Origin: Bacteroidales bacterium | GTDB taxonomy: Bacteria > Bacteroidota > Bacteroidia > Bacteroidales > UBA932 | Assembly (NCBI GenBank): GCA_017383945.1 | Contig: JAFNUQ010000151.1 | Span: forward strand, 1 to 8,485 | Length of the DNA stretch: 8,485 nt | Reading direction: 5' to 3' | In this document: positions 1 to 7,550 of the stretch, piece after piece | How the letters are laid out: each line of letters opens with the position of its first letter | Position numbering within the stretch: position 1 is the first letter of the stretch | The notes under the pieces: model-generated | Database searches by the model: none | What the model was told of the DNA's origin: nothing | Seen by the model: only the letters and a program-made list of their open reading frames with translations | Made by a program: the position numbers and the translations under genes

Positions 1-116
1 ATAGCTGTTGAGAATACTACTTCTCCTTCGATAGGGCCGTCATAGCCGAAGCTGTAGCCCTGTAATGTGCGTCCGTTCTGTAGAACGAGCATTGCTTTTT
101 TGAGTGTTTGTGTCAT
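1..116 (-). CDS. carA: Carbamoyl phosphate synthase small subunit CarA, N-terminal fragment cut by the window edge
   Basis: The reverse strand opens with ATG at 116 and reads 38 codons to the window edge without a stop. The peptide begins MTQTLKKAMLVLQNG and continues through GYSFGYDG and a GEVVFSTA segment, the typical first beta-barrel portion of CarA. CarA is the glutamine amidotransferase subunit of carbamoyl phosphate synthase: it releases ammonia from glutamine for the CarB subunit, in the cytosol. Only about a tenth of the usual 360-380 residues is visible, so the catalytic triad is outside the window. The start lies 4 bases after the argH stop and is preceded by AAAGAT, so it looks like the next gene of the same operon. 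Its product would feed carbamoyl phosphate to the transcarbamylase encoded upstream. A carB gene probably follows, but that is inference. The identification rests on a short but characteristic N-terminus. Confidence 0.88.
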   Translation of the reverse strand, partial: MTQTLKKAMLVLQNGRTLQGYSFGYDGPIEGEVVFSTA

Positions 117-120
117 ATCT

Positions 121-1437
121 TTACCAATTGGAAGCTGTTTGCATAAGTTTTTCTATGTGGTCGTTGGATAGGTTGCCCACAGAGCCAAGATGGCTATGTC
201 CAAGATCTGAAGCCTTGAGTGAACTCACTTCTCCCTTTGAGTAATTGAAGCGTCCTTCATTTACTTCGATTCCTACCTGCTTGTAGGCCTCTCTGAATGG
301 AGTTCCTGCAAGTGTGCGGAGGTTTACTTCCTCCACAGTAAACAGGTATTTATAGAGTGGATTATTCAGGATTTCCTGATTAACCTCAATATTATCAAGC
401 ATATAAACAGTCATCTGCAGACACTCGTGCATCAGCTCAAGGGTAGGGAATAGTATATCCTTGAGTAGCTGATACTCTCTGTGGTAACCGTGAGGCATAT
501 TGCTGCAGAGGAGAGAAATCTCGTTCTCGCAAGAGAGGATGCGGTTGCATTTTCCTCTCATAATCTCCCACACATCAGGATTCTTCTTGTGAGGCATGAT
601 GCTGGAGCCTGTAGTTAGGCTGTCCGGGAACTTGATGAATCCGTAGTTAGGGCACATATACATGCAGCAGTCAGCTGCAAACTTATTGAGGGTCAGTGCA
701 ATCGAGCCAAGTGCGGAAGCTACTGTCTTCTCGCTCTTGCCGCGGCTGAGCTGGCACGCTACGCTATTGTATACTGGCGAATCAAAACCGAGCAAATCGG
801 TAGTCATCTGTCTGTTGAGAGGGAAGGAGTTGCCATATCCGGCAGCTGATCCCAGAGGGTTGCGGTTGATGACCTTGTATGCTCCGGCGAGCATATACAT
901 GTCATCTACAAGTGCCTCTGCATAGGCTCCAAACCACAGACCAAATGACGAAGGCATTGCAATCTGAGCGTGAGTATAGCCGGGGAGGAGAGTCTCTGCA
1001 TGCTGGTTGCTCAGCGAGATGAGCTTTGCAAACAAGTCAAGAACCTCTTGGCGGATAGTCTTGAGCTCGTCTCTGAGCATCAGCTTCAGGTCTACCAATA
1101 CCTGATCGTTGCGGGAACGTCCTGAATGGATCTTCTTTCCCATCTCTCCGAGCTCTCTGGTGAGAAGAAGCTCTACCTGAGAATGTATATCTTCCACGTC
1201 ATCCTCAAGAATAAAATCACCAGCCTCAATATTTGCCGCAATTTTATCAAGTGCTGCAGTGAGCGCTTCAAGTTCTTCTGCTTCAAGAAGACCGATGCTC
1301 TCCAGCATCTTGATATGAGCCTTGGAGCCCTGCACATCATATCGTGCGAGCTTGAGATCAAGCACGCGGTCATTGCCGACGGTGAAAGAATCTACTCTTT
1401 CTGTAGCTGAAGTGCCTTTATTCCAAAGTGTTGCCAT
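121..1437 (-). CDS. argH: Argininosuccinate lyase
   Basis: ArgH splits argininosuccinate into arginine and fumarate, the last step of the pathway; it is a cytosolic homotetramer of the fumarase/aspartase superfamily. In the 438-residue protein I see HSGRSRNDQV (about 104-113), the PGYTHAQ substrate-binding motif (about 152-158) and the superfamily signature GSSIMPHKKNP (about 277-287) on the loop carrying the catalytic serine. The length is close to the usual 440-460 residues. I chose the ATG at 1437 (protein starting MATLWNKG). The frame stays open to a TTG at 1449, but that adds only four residues (MITF) not expected in the family. With the ATG start the gene overlaps the end of argE by 20 bases, suggesting translational coupling. 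carA follows after 4 bases. No key motif is missing. Confidence 0.97.
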   Translation of the reverse strand: MATLWNKGTSATERVDSFTVGNDRVLDLKLARYDVQGSKAHIKMLESIGLLEAEELEALTAALDKIAANIEAGDFILEDDVEDIHSQVELLLTRELGEMGKKIHSGRSRNDQVLVDLKLMLRDELKTIRQEVLDLFAKLISLSNQHAETLLPGYTHAQIAMPSSFGLWFGAYAEALVDDMYMLAGAYKVINRNPLGSAAGYGNSFPLNRQMTTDLLGFDSPVYNSVACQLSRGKSEKTVASALGSIALTLNKFAADCCMYMCPNYGFIKFPDSLTTGSSIMPHKKNPDVWEIMRGKCNRILSCENEISLLCSNMPHGYHREYQLLKDILFPTLELMHECLQMTVYMLDNIEVNQEILNNPLYKYLFTVEEVNLRTLAGTPFREAYKQVGIEVNEGRFNYSKGEVSSLKASDLGHSHLGSVGNLSNDHIEKLMQTASNW

Positions 1438-2503
1438 AAAAGTTATCAATAAATCTTATGTATGTTTCAATACCTGAAGCAATCTCGCTTGTGAGGATGT
1501 ATTCGTCGCTTTTGTGTGAGCGGCTTGACTCTCCCGGACCCATCTTTATTGCATCTATATCCATCCTGATCCAATTGGATGTTGTAGGAGAGGAAAATGT
1601 TTCGATGCCCAAAGATGCCGCTGTCTTGACGAGCGGACTTCCTTTTCTGCTCGCAGAAGATTTGTTGGTGAGCTTGCGTGCCTTCAGCTCGCTCTTGCAT
1701 ACTGCTTGAAGTGCATCCAAGATTTCCTGGTTTGTATATGCGTCGGTTGGACGGATGTCTACGACAAACTTGCAGCTGTCAGGGATGATGTTGTGAGCCT
1801 TGCCTGCTTCAATCTGAGTAATATTGAGCTTGACTTCTCCCATCTGCTCTGAAAGCTTCTCAAACTTATACTCTCGCAGTGTCTCTATATCCTTGAGCGC
1901 TATGTAGATAGCATTTACTCCCTCGTTTCTTGCAGCATGTCCGCTCACTCCTTGAGCTTGCGCGTCTATCACCAGCAGTCCTCGTTCGCTAGTAGCTGCT
2001 TTCATCCCGGTGGGCTCTCCTATAATTGCCCAGTCTGGATAAATGCCTTCCGATCTGAGGACGCCGTCTGCTGCATATAACCAGCTTGCGCCATCTGGAC
2101 CGGAACATTCTTCCTCGCTGGACAGGCTAAGCATCAGGTTAAACGGAAGTTCTTTATCATAATAGTGCTCAAATGCTGCAATCATTGCTACTACACAGCC
2201 TCCATCGTCGTTTGAGCCGAGTCCGTAGATTATCTCCGCGTCATTGCCTGCGTCAAATGGGTCGCGGGTATATGACTCTGCTGCCGGAACTGTGTCGATA
2301 TGTGCATCAAGGACGAGTGTCTTTTTATCAGCACTATAATTTCTGTTGAGGGCGATGATATTGTTTTTATAGACTTTGTGACTGATACCCATACGATCAA
2401 GAGCTGAACTCAAAAGAGCAGTGACCGCGCCTTCGTCTTTAGAAAGAGAAGGGATGCCGACCATCTGCCTGAGCAACTCTATGTATGAGGTGCAATCAAT
2501 CAT
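1418..2503 (-). CDS. argE: M20-family N-acyl-L-citrulline (or N-acylornithine) deacylase ArgE
   Basis: This 361-residue protein is a dinuclear-zinc M20 amidohydrolase. Visible family residues are the DAHIDTVP motif (metal His68, catalytic Asp70), Asp99 in GSNDDGG (bridging metal ligand), the Glu130-Glu131 pair in LSSEEE (general base and metal ligand), Glu163 in GEPT (metal ligand), the dimerisation-domain SGHAAR segment (about 188-193) and His330 near the C-terminus in SRSHKSDE (last metal ligand). The neighbouring transcarbamylase acts on acylated ornithine, so the substrate here is most likely N-acetyl- or N-succinyl-L-citrulline, releasing citrulline for ArgG; this is inferred from context. 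A dipeptidase or DapE-like role is excluded mainly by position inside the arg operon. The ATG overlaps the argB stop in an ATGA, and the gene runs 20 bases into argH. Confidence 0.93.
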   Translation of the reverse strand: MIDCTSYIELLRQMVGIPSLSKDEGAVTALLSSALDRMGISHKVYKNNIIALNRNYSADKKTLVLDAHIDTVPAAESYTRDPFDAGNDAEIIYGLGSNDDGGCVVAMIAAFEHYYDKELPFNLMLSLSSEEECSGPDGASWLYAADGVLRSEGIYPDWAIIGEPTGMKAATSERGLLVIDAQAQGVSGHAARNEGVNAIYIALKDIETLREYKFEKLSEQMGEVKLNITQIEAGKAHNIIPDSCKFVVDIRPTDAYTNQEILDALQAVCKSELKARKLTNKSSASRKGSPLVKTAASLGIETFSSPTTSNWIRMDIDAIKMGPGESSRSHKSDEYILTSEIASGIETYIRFIDNFYGNTLE

Positions 2504-3279
2504 AAGCTAATCTTTGTTCCTTTGTCTTCAAGCAACTGACCGGAGTTCTTGATAATCACCGAGTTGGCTCCGTCTTTGAGTGCTTTAAGAGCATTTTCTA
2601 CTTTTGGTAACATACCTCCCGCAATTATGCCTTCTGCCTTTAAACTTGTAAAAAGTGTAGTGTCAATATGCGGAATTACACTGTCATCTTGGTCTTTATC
2701 GTAAAGTACGCCATTTTTTTCGAAACAATAAAGCAATTGTGCACCTAATTTTGATGCAATGCTTGATGCAATCGTGTCAGCGTTGGTGTTGAGCAGGTTT
2801 CCTTGTGCATCGTGGTTGATTGCACAGAATACCGGCACTACTCCCAAATCAAGTAGTTGATGTATGAATTCTGCGTTGATGCTGTCTTTGTTGACATCTC
2901 CTACAAAGCCATAATCAACTATGGTCTTACCATCCATCAAAGTGCGAGGCGCACGCTTCTGGGCTTTAATTACCGAGCCGTCACAACCCGCAAGACCGAT
3001 TGCGTTGCATCCTTCTGCCTGAAGAAGTGAAACAATGTGTTTGTTGCACCATCCGGCATAGACCATGGATACAATCTTCAAAGTAGCTTCATCGGTGACC
3101 CTGCGGCCCTCAATCATCTGTGGCTCCATCCCCAGATCTCTCTGAATCTGACTGGCTACCGCTCCTCCGCCGTGTACAAGCACCTTAGGGCCTTCCATTG
3201 CAGCGAAATCGCGACAGAAAGAGCGGAGATCCTGCTCTTTGTCAACTACATTGCCACCAATTTTAACTACTTTAATCAT
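2500..3279 (-). CDS. argB: N-acetylglutamate (or N-succinylglutamate) kinase ArgB
   Basis: ArgB phosphorylates the gamma-carboxylate of N-acylglutamate with ATP, the second step of the pathway. The 259 residues form a complete amino-acid kinase fold: a VKIGGNVV phosphate-binding loop near the N-terminus (Lys6), the VHGGGA loop (about 35-40), GRRVTDEATL (about 58-67), NTNADT (about 164-169) at the substrate site, and GGMLPKVENA (about 221-230) with the ATP-interacting Lys226. The length matches short E. coli-like kinases of about 258 residues. It lacks the extra N-terminal helix typical of hexameric arginine-inhibited kinases, so classical allosteric inhibition by arginine at this enzyme is less likely; that is inference. 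Start and stop both form ATGA overlaps, with argF' upstream and argE downstream. Whether the acyl group is acetyl or succinyl cannot be read from ArgB alone, but the neighbouring argF' hints at succinyl. Confidence 0.95.
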   Translation of the reverse strand: MIKVVKIGGNVVDKEQDLRSFCRDFAAMEGPKVLVHGGGAVASQIQRDLGMEPQMIEGRRVTDEATLKIVSMVYAGWCNKHIVSLLQAEGCNAIGLAGCDGSVIKAQKRAPRTLMDGKTIVDYGFVGDVNKDSINAEFIHQLLDLGVVPVFCAINHDAQGNLLNTNADTIASSIASKLGAQLLYCFEKNGVLYDKDQDDSVIPHIDTTLFTSLKAEGIIAGGMLPKVENALKALKDGANSVIIKNSGQLLEDKGTKISL

Positions 3280-4229
3280 AGACTCTTGAGTATCTCTTTG
3301 AGTATAGTCTGTGCTGAAACTACGCGGTTTGCGGCCTCTGGAATTACAAGTGACTGTGGACTTTCTATCACGTCGTCACTCACAATCATATTTCTTCTTA
3401 CCGGAAGACAATGCATAAAGAATGCATTATCGGTAAGGGCCATCTTTTCTGAGGTGATGGTCCAGTTGCGATCCTGGTTCAGGACTTTGCCATAATTGTC
3501 ACCTTCATATGCAGACCAGTTCTTTGCATAAACAAAATCAGCTCCTCTTAAGGCTTCATCCTGGTTATGAGTGATAGTTGCACCCTTGGTGAATTCTGGC
3601 GCAAGGTCATATCCTTCAGGATTTGCAATTACAAACTCATAGTCAGTCATAAGCAGACCTTCGGCAAAAGAATTTGGTACTGCCTGAGGAAGCGCCTTTG
3701 GATGAGGTGCCCAAGTGAGGACAACCTTCGGCTTCTCCTTTGTCTTGTATTCTTCTATAGTGATCAAGTCAGCAAATGTCTGGAGCGGATGCCTTGTGGC
3801 TGCCTCCATGCTGAATACAGGCTTTCCTGAATATTTGATGAACTGATTGATGATCACTTCGTTGTAGTCATCTTCCTTGCTTGCAAACTGAGCAAATGAT
3901 CTTACACCGATCACGTCACAATAGCTGCCCATCACAGGTATCGCTTCCAGCAGGTGCTCGCTCTTGTCGCCGTCCATAATGACGCCTCTTTCTGTCTCAA
4001 GCTTCCATGCACCCTGATTGACATCGAGTACAATGACATTCATGCCAAGGTTGAGTGCTGCCTTCTGAGTGCTGAGCCTAGTGCGAAGGCTGTTGTTGAA
4101 GAAGACCATTAGCAGAGTTTTGTTCTTTCCAAGTTCTTGATCTGCAAATGGATTCTGTTTTACGTATTTTGCCTCTTCAAGCGCTGCTTTAAGGTCTGGT
4201 AATTGTGTGATTGATGTAAAATGTCTCAT
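3276..4229 (-). CDS. argF': N-acylornithine transcarbamylase, probably N-succinylornithine specific
   Basis: The enzyme transfers a carbamoyl group from carbamoyl phosphate to N-acylornithine, giving N-acylcitrulline. In the 317-residue protein the carbamoyl-phosphate motif SLRTR is at 47-51, HPLQ at 147-150, TWAPHP at about 172-177, YAKNW at 234-238 and HCLPVRR at 273-279. The RTRLSTQKAAL and FSMEAATRHPLQ stretches resemble what I remember of the Bacteroides fragilis SOTCase (PDB 1JS1) rather than ordinary ornithine transcarbamylase, which has STRT. At residue 90, in GDKSEHLLEA, there is Ser where SOTCase has Pro and Xanthomonas acetylornithine transcarbamylase has Glu. I recall reports that replacing that Glu with Ser, Pro or Val shifts the Xanthomonas enzyme to succinylornithine. 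The start at 4229 is ATG overlapping the argD stop; the alternative at 4247 is TTG and adds six residues. With the ATG start the numbering agrees with the B. fragilis enzyme. Confidence 0.95.
   Translation of the reverse strand: MRHFTSITQLPDLKAALEEAKYVKQNPFADQELGKNKTLLMVFFNNSLRTRLSTQKAALNLGMNVIVLDVNQGAWKLETERGVIMDGDKSEHLLEAIPVMGSYCDVIGVRSFAQFASKEDDYNEVIINQFIKYSGKPVFSMEAATRHPLQTFADLITIEEYKTKEKPKVVLTWAPHPKALPQAVPNSFAEGLLMTDYEFVIANPEGYDLAPEFTKGATITHNQDEALRGADFVYAKNWSAYEGDNYGKVLNQDRNWTITSEKMALTDNAFFMHCLPVRRNMIVSDDVIESPQSLVIPEAANRVVSAQTILKEILKSL
4226..4229 (-). promoter_or_regulatory. ATGA stop/start overlap that fixes the argF' start
   Basis: On the minus strand the argD TGA (4228-4226) and the argF' ATG (4229-4227) share bases as ATGA. 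The same arrangement occurs at argF'/argB (3279-3276) and argB/argE (2503-2500). Such overlaps usually allow a terminating ribosome to restart on the next gene, which would keep the four enzymes near equal output. The repeated pattern supports choosing the ATG over the upstream TTG at 4247. Coupling itself is inferred from the geometry. Confidence 0.75.
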
Positions 4230-5362
4230 GCTGTGAGTTCTTTCCAATCGTTGATGAATTTCTGAGCAGTCTCTTCGCTCACTGTGAGTGATGGCAACAG
4301 ACGGATAACCTTTGCTCCTGCTGCTCCTGTGAAGAAATGTTTCTCAAAGAGCAGTCTGTTTCTGAGGTCTGAATATTCTTCCTTGACCTCGAGGCCTATC
4401 ATCAAGCCTCTGCCTCTATACTCAACAAGAGCCTTGTCCAAGCCCTGAGGTCCTGCAAAGGCGTTTTTGAAGTATTCTCCGATTCTTGCTGCGTTCTCAA
4501 CAAGCTTCTGGCTCTCGATTATATCCAGTACTGCGATTGCAGCTGAACAGGCGAGATGGTTGCCTCCGAAGGTTGTTCCGAGCATGCCATATTCCGCTTT
4601 GATCTTAGGGCTGATGAGTACTCCTCCGATAGGGAAGCCGTTGGCCATGCCTTTTGCAGTGGTGATGATGTCTGCCATGACATTATGATGCTGGTGTGCA
4701 AAGAATTTACCGCTGCGGCCATAACCGGACTGTATTTCATCTGCTATCAGCATCACGCCTAGGCGGTCGCAGAGTTCGCGGAGCTGCTGCCAGAATTGGC
4801 TTGAAGCTTCAAAGATACCGGCAACGCCCTGGATGCCTTCGAGCACTACAGCTGCATATTCGCCTGAGGCGAGAGTCTTTTCAACGGCAGCTATGTCGCC
4901 AAGCTGCACAAATGTGACATTTTCTGTAGCGTTAAATGGAGCGCGAATCTTCGGATTGTCAGTGGCACTTACCGCGCCGCTGGTCCTTCCGTGGAAGGCC
5001 TTGTTGAACGCGAGAATCTTGGCTTTGCCTGTAGCAAATGAAGCAAGTTTCAGCGCATTCTCGATAGCCTCAGCTCCGCTGTTGCAGAGAAAAAGCTTAT
5101 AGTCCTGGTAGCCGCTGATCCTTCCAAGCTTGAGGGCAAGTTCCTTCTGAAGACCATTCTGCACAGCATTTGAATAAAATCCAAGCTTACCTAGCTGCTC
5201 GCTCACGGTCTTTACATAATGCGGATGACAATGTCCCACGCTGATTACGGCGTGACCGCCATACAGATCAGTGTACTCAGCACCGTCCTTATCCCACAGG
5301 GTGGTATCTTGACCGCGTACTGGCTCGATGTCCCAAAGTTTATATACTTCAAAAAGATCCAT
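4226..5362 (-). CDS. argD: N-acetylornithine (or N-succinylornithine) aminotransferase ArgD
   Basis: ArgD is a PLP-dependent class III aminotransferase that moves an amino group from glutamate to N-acylglutamate semialdehyde, giving N-acylornithine. In the 378-residue protein I see the PLP-phosphate-binding SGAEA (about 95-99), FHGRT (about 123-127), the cofactor aspartate Asp208 in ADEIQSG, the Schiff-base Lys237 in TTAKGMANG, and TTFGGNHLAC (about 263-272), which contacts PLP across the dimer. The protein is somewhat shorter than the roughly 400 residues of E. coli ArgD, in line with the compact Bacteroidales form. It starts with ATG 5 bases after the argC stop, preceded by TTGAA, and its TGA overlaps the argF' start. 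Related GABA or ornithine-delta aminotransferases share the motifs; operon position settles the assignment. Acetyl versus succinyl preference is not visible here. Confidence 0.95.
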   Translation of the reverse strand: MDLFEVYKLWDIEPVRGQDTTLWDKDGAEYTDLYGGHAVISVGHCHPHYVKTVSEQLGKLGFYSNAVQNGLQKELALKLGRISGYQDYKLFLCNSGAEAIENALKLASFATGKAKILAFNKAFHGRTSGAVSATDNPKIRAPFNATENVTFVQLGDIAAVEKTLASGEYAAVVLEGIQGVAGIFEASSQFWQQLRELCDRLGVMLIADEIQSGYGRSGKFFAHQHHNVMADIITTAKGMANGFPIGGVLISPKIKAEYGMLGTTFGGNHLACSAAIAVLDIIESQKLVENAARIGEYFKNAFAGPQGLDKALVEYRGRGLMIGLEVKEEYSDLRNRLLFEKHFFTGAAGAKVIRLLPSLTVSEETAQKFINDWKELTA

Positions 5363-5367
5363 TTCAA

Positions 5368-6330
5368 TTAAAATGCTGAGGATTTTAGTTTAAGTCCTGT
5401 GTTTTCTTCCAGTCCAAAAATCAGGTTCATATTCTGAACAGCCTGGCCGGAAGCTCCTTTGAGAAGATTGTCGATGACAGAGCTGATTACCAGCTTGCCA
5501 GAGTGCTTCTCAAGTGAGATTATGCATTTGTTGGTGTTTACAACCTGCTTGAGGTCAACCCCTTTGTAGAAGACAGATGTAAACGCTGCATCTTTGTAGT
5601 AGCTCTTGTAAAGATCTGTAGCCTCTTCAATGCTGAGCGGGCAATCGATGGTCGCACTCACAAAGATGCCTCTTGCAAAGTCTCCTCTCATCGGAACGAA
5701 GTTGATGTCTGTCTCAAGGCTTCCCTGAACTAGTGAGAGATTTCTGCAGATCTCCTTAAGGTGCTGATGCTCAAATACTTTATATGTGGAGAGGTTGTTG
5801 TTTCTCCAGCTGAAATGTGTAGTAGCTCCTGGCTTTACGCCTGCGCCTGTCGATCCAGTTATCGCTGTGATGTTGACTTCTGACTTGATCAGGCCTTTGC
5901 TGGCAAGTGGAAGTAGTGCGAGCTGGATTGCTGTGGCAAAACAACCTGGATTGGCGATTTTGTCGGCAGAAAGAATCTTCTCCCTCTGCATCTCCGGAAG
6001 TCCGTAGACATATCCCTCAGACTCATCTCTGAAGTCTTGAGCAAGGTCCACAACTTTGAGACCTTCAGGACGGCTGTTCTCTTTCCAGAATTCTGCGCTT
6101 TTGCCGTGGGCAGAGCAGAGGAACACTACGTCGATGTCAGAAAGGTCATAGTTCTCTGCAAACAACATATCTCCCTCTGGGAAGAGTCCTTCGTGGACTT
6201 CATATAGATGAGCGCCTGCATTGCTGGATGAGTGTACCCACTTGATCTCAACCTCAGGGTGGTTGAGCAAGATTCTGAGTAACTCACCGGCAGTGTAGCC
6301 TGCGCCGCCAATAATGCCAACTCTAATCAT
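5368..6330 (-). CDS. argC: N-acetyl-gamma-glutamyl-phosphate reductase (N-succinyl-type likely) ArgC
   Basis: ArgC uses NADPH to reduce N-acylglutamyl-phosphate to the semialdehyde. The 320-residue protein has the dinucleotide-binding GGAGYTAGEL at 8-17, the catalytic Cys130 in ANPGCFATA, a His-containing FEHQHLKEI segment (186-194) near the active site, and KGASGQAVQN (291-300). One motif differs from the form I know: where many ArgC proteins have F-x-P-H followed by a stretch ending in RGI, this one reads FVPMRGDFARGIF (211-223), with Met in place of His. That may be normal for this bacterial group and might relate to acyl-group recognition; I cannot decide from one sequence. The gene starts with ATG 5 bases downstream of the argG stop, preceded by AAAAGAT, and is followed after 5 bases by argD. 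Confidence 0.96.
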   Translation of the reverse strand: MIRVGIIGGAGYTAGELLRILLNHPEVEIKWVHSSSNAGAHLYEVHEGLFPEGDMLFAENYDLSDIDVVFLCSAHGKSAEFWKENSRPEGLKVVDLAQDFRDESEGYVYGLPEMQREKILSADKIANPGCFATAIQLALLPLASKGLIKSEVNITAITGSTGAGVKPGATTHFSWRNNNLSTYKVFEHQHLKEICRNLSLVQGSLETDINFVPMRGDFARGIFVSATIDCPLSIEEATDLYKSYYKDAAFTSVFYKGVDLKQVVNTNKCIISLEKHSGKLVISSVIDNLLKGASGQAVQNMNLIFGLEENTGLKLKSSAF

Positions 6331-6335
6331 ATCTT

Positions 6336-7538
6336 TTAGATCATTTCGTCTTTATGAGCGCCGTAGTATACACGGAGCGGGGTAGAGGTGAGCTTGATGA
6401 AACCCTTGGCTTCTTCTGCTGTCCAACCCTTCTGTGTCTCGCCATATTCGCCGAGCTTGCTCTTGAGCAGGTCGGCTTCTGCATCTACACCCACGGTAGA
6501 GAAGCTGTATGGACGAAGCTCGAGGGTAACTGTACCGGTAACATTTCTCTGGCTGCTCTCAAGCATTGCCTCGATGTCGCGCATTACAGGCTCAAGGTAC
6601 TGGCTCTCGTGGAGGAACATTCCGTACCAATTGGCAACCTGATCCTTCCAGTACTGCTGCCATTTTGAGAGGGTAAATTTCTCAAGGAATTTGTGCGCAC
6701 CGATTATGAGCATTGGTGCAGCTGCCTCAAATCCCACACGTCCTTTGATGCCGACGATAGTATCACCCACGTGCATATCGCGGCCGATGCCGTAGGCAGC
6801 TCCGATTGCTTCAACTGCATTGATTGCTGCAATCTTGTCGCTGTATTCTGTGCCGTTGACGCTGCAGAGTTCTCCGTTCTTGAATCCAAGTGCAAGAATC
6901 TCGCTGCCTGTTTTGCTTACCTGCTTGAGGTATGCGCTTTCTGGAAGTCCTTGCTTAGAGTCAAGGATCTCGCCACCGCAGATTGAAGTGCCCCAGATGC
7001 CCACATTGTAGGAATATTTGAGTTTGGTGAAATCTGCGTTGAAGCCACCTGCGTTGAGGTAATCAACCTCCTCCTTACGTGTGAGGTTTCCGTCGCGTGT
7101 GAGTGTGATGATCTCCATTTCAGGACACATCACGAGAAAAGTCATATCAAAGCGAATCTGGTCGTTGCCAGCTCCTGTTGAGCCGTGTGCGATAGCGTCT
7201 GCGCCAATCTCCTTTGCATAGCGAGCGATTGCCATGCCCTGGAAAATGCGTTCTGAGCTCACGGAAATAGGGTAGGTGCCATTGCGAAGAATGTTACCCC
7301 AGACCATATACTTCAAGCTCTTCTCATAGTACTCCTGAGTTACGTCGAGAGTTACATATTCTTTGGCTCCGAGCTTGTAGGCGTTTTCTTCATTGGTCTT
7401 GAGCTGTTCTGCAGAAAAGCCACCTGTATTTGCACAAGCAGCATAGACCTCATATCCCAACTCTTTGGTGAGATACATTACAGTGTAGGATGTATCCAGA
7501 CCACCGCTATAGGCGACAACAACTTTTTTCTTGCTCAT
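6336..7538 (-). CDS. argG: Argininosuccinate synthase
   Basis: ArgG joins citrulline and aspartate with ATP (to AMP and pyrophosphate), forming argininosuccinate; it is a cytosolic tetramer. The 400-residue protein begins with the N-type PP-loop AYSGGLDTS at 9-17 and contains HGSTGAGNDQIRFD at 118-131, the citrulline/aspartate-binding region. It also has the C-terminal oligomerisation helix region. The length fits the common 400-residue class rather than the 447-residue E. coli type. The GSTGAGNDQ motif differs from the GCTGKGNDQ found in many other bacteria; I believe this is a Bacteroidota variant. The start is ATG, 12 bases after the GNAT stop, with the A-rich leader AAAGAAATTAAGAT. Although it catalyses the penultimate step, it is the first classical arg gene in the operon. 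Confidence 0.97.
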   Translation of the reverse strand: MSKKKVVVAYSGGLDTSYTVMYLTKELGYEVYAACANTGGFSAEQLKTNEENAYKLGAKEYVTLDVTQEYYEKSLKYMVWGNILRNGTYPISVSSERIFQGMAIARYAKEIGADAIAHGSTGAGNDQIRFDMTFLVMCPEMEIITLTRDGNLTRKEEVDYLNAGGFNADFTKLKYSYNVGIWGTSICGGEILDSKQGLPESAYLKQVSKTGSEILALGFKNGELCSVNGTEYSDKIAAINAVEAIGAAYGIGRDMHVGDTIVGIKGRVGFEAAAPMLIIGAHKFLEKFTLSKWQQYWKDQVANWYGMFLHESQYLEPVMRDIEAMLESSQRNVTGTVTLELRPYSFSTVGVDAEADLLKSKLGEYGETQKGWTAEEAKGFIKLTSTPLRVYYGAHKDEMI

Positions 7539-7550
7539 ATCTTAATTTCT

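Noticed and set aside
662..925. Plus-strand open frames of 60-150 codons across the window (for example 662-925, 3037-3495, 6354-6668, 7563-7877)
   Set aside because: All lie antisense to well-supported arginine genes, their predicted peptides match no family I know, and they contain low-complexity or cysteine-rich composition typical of shadow frames.
1173..1373. Minus-strand open frame of 66 codons inside argH in another frame
   Set aside because: It lies wholly inside argH, which carries all family motifs in its own frame, and it shows no recognisable domain.
1438..1449. Longer argH starting at TTG (1449)
   Set aside because: ATG at 1437 gives the expected MATLWNKG start; the extra four residues have no support.
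4230..4247. Longer argF' starting at TTG (4247)
   Set aside because: It adds six residues with no family support, uses a rarer start codon, and ignores the ATGA overlap pattern repeated at the next two junctions.
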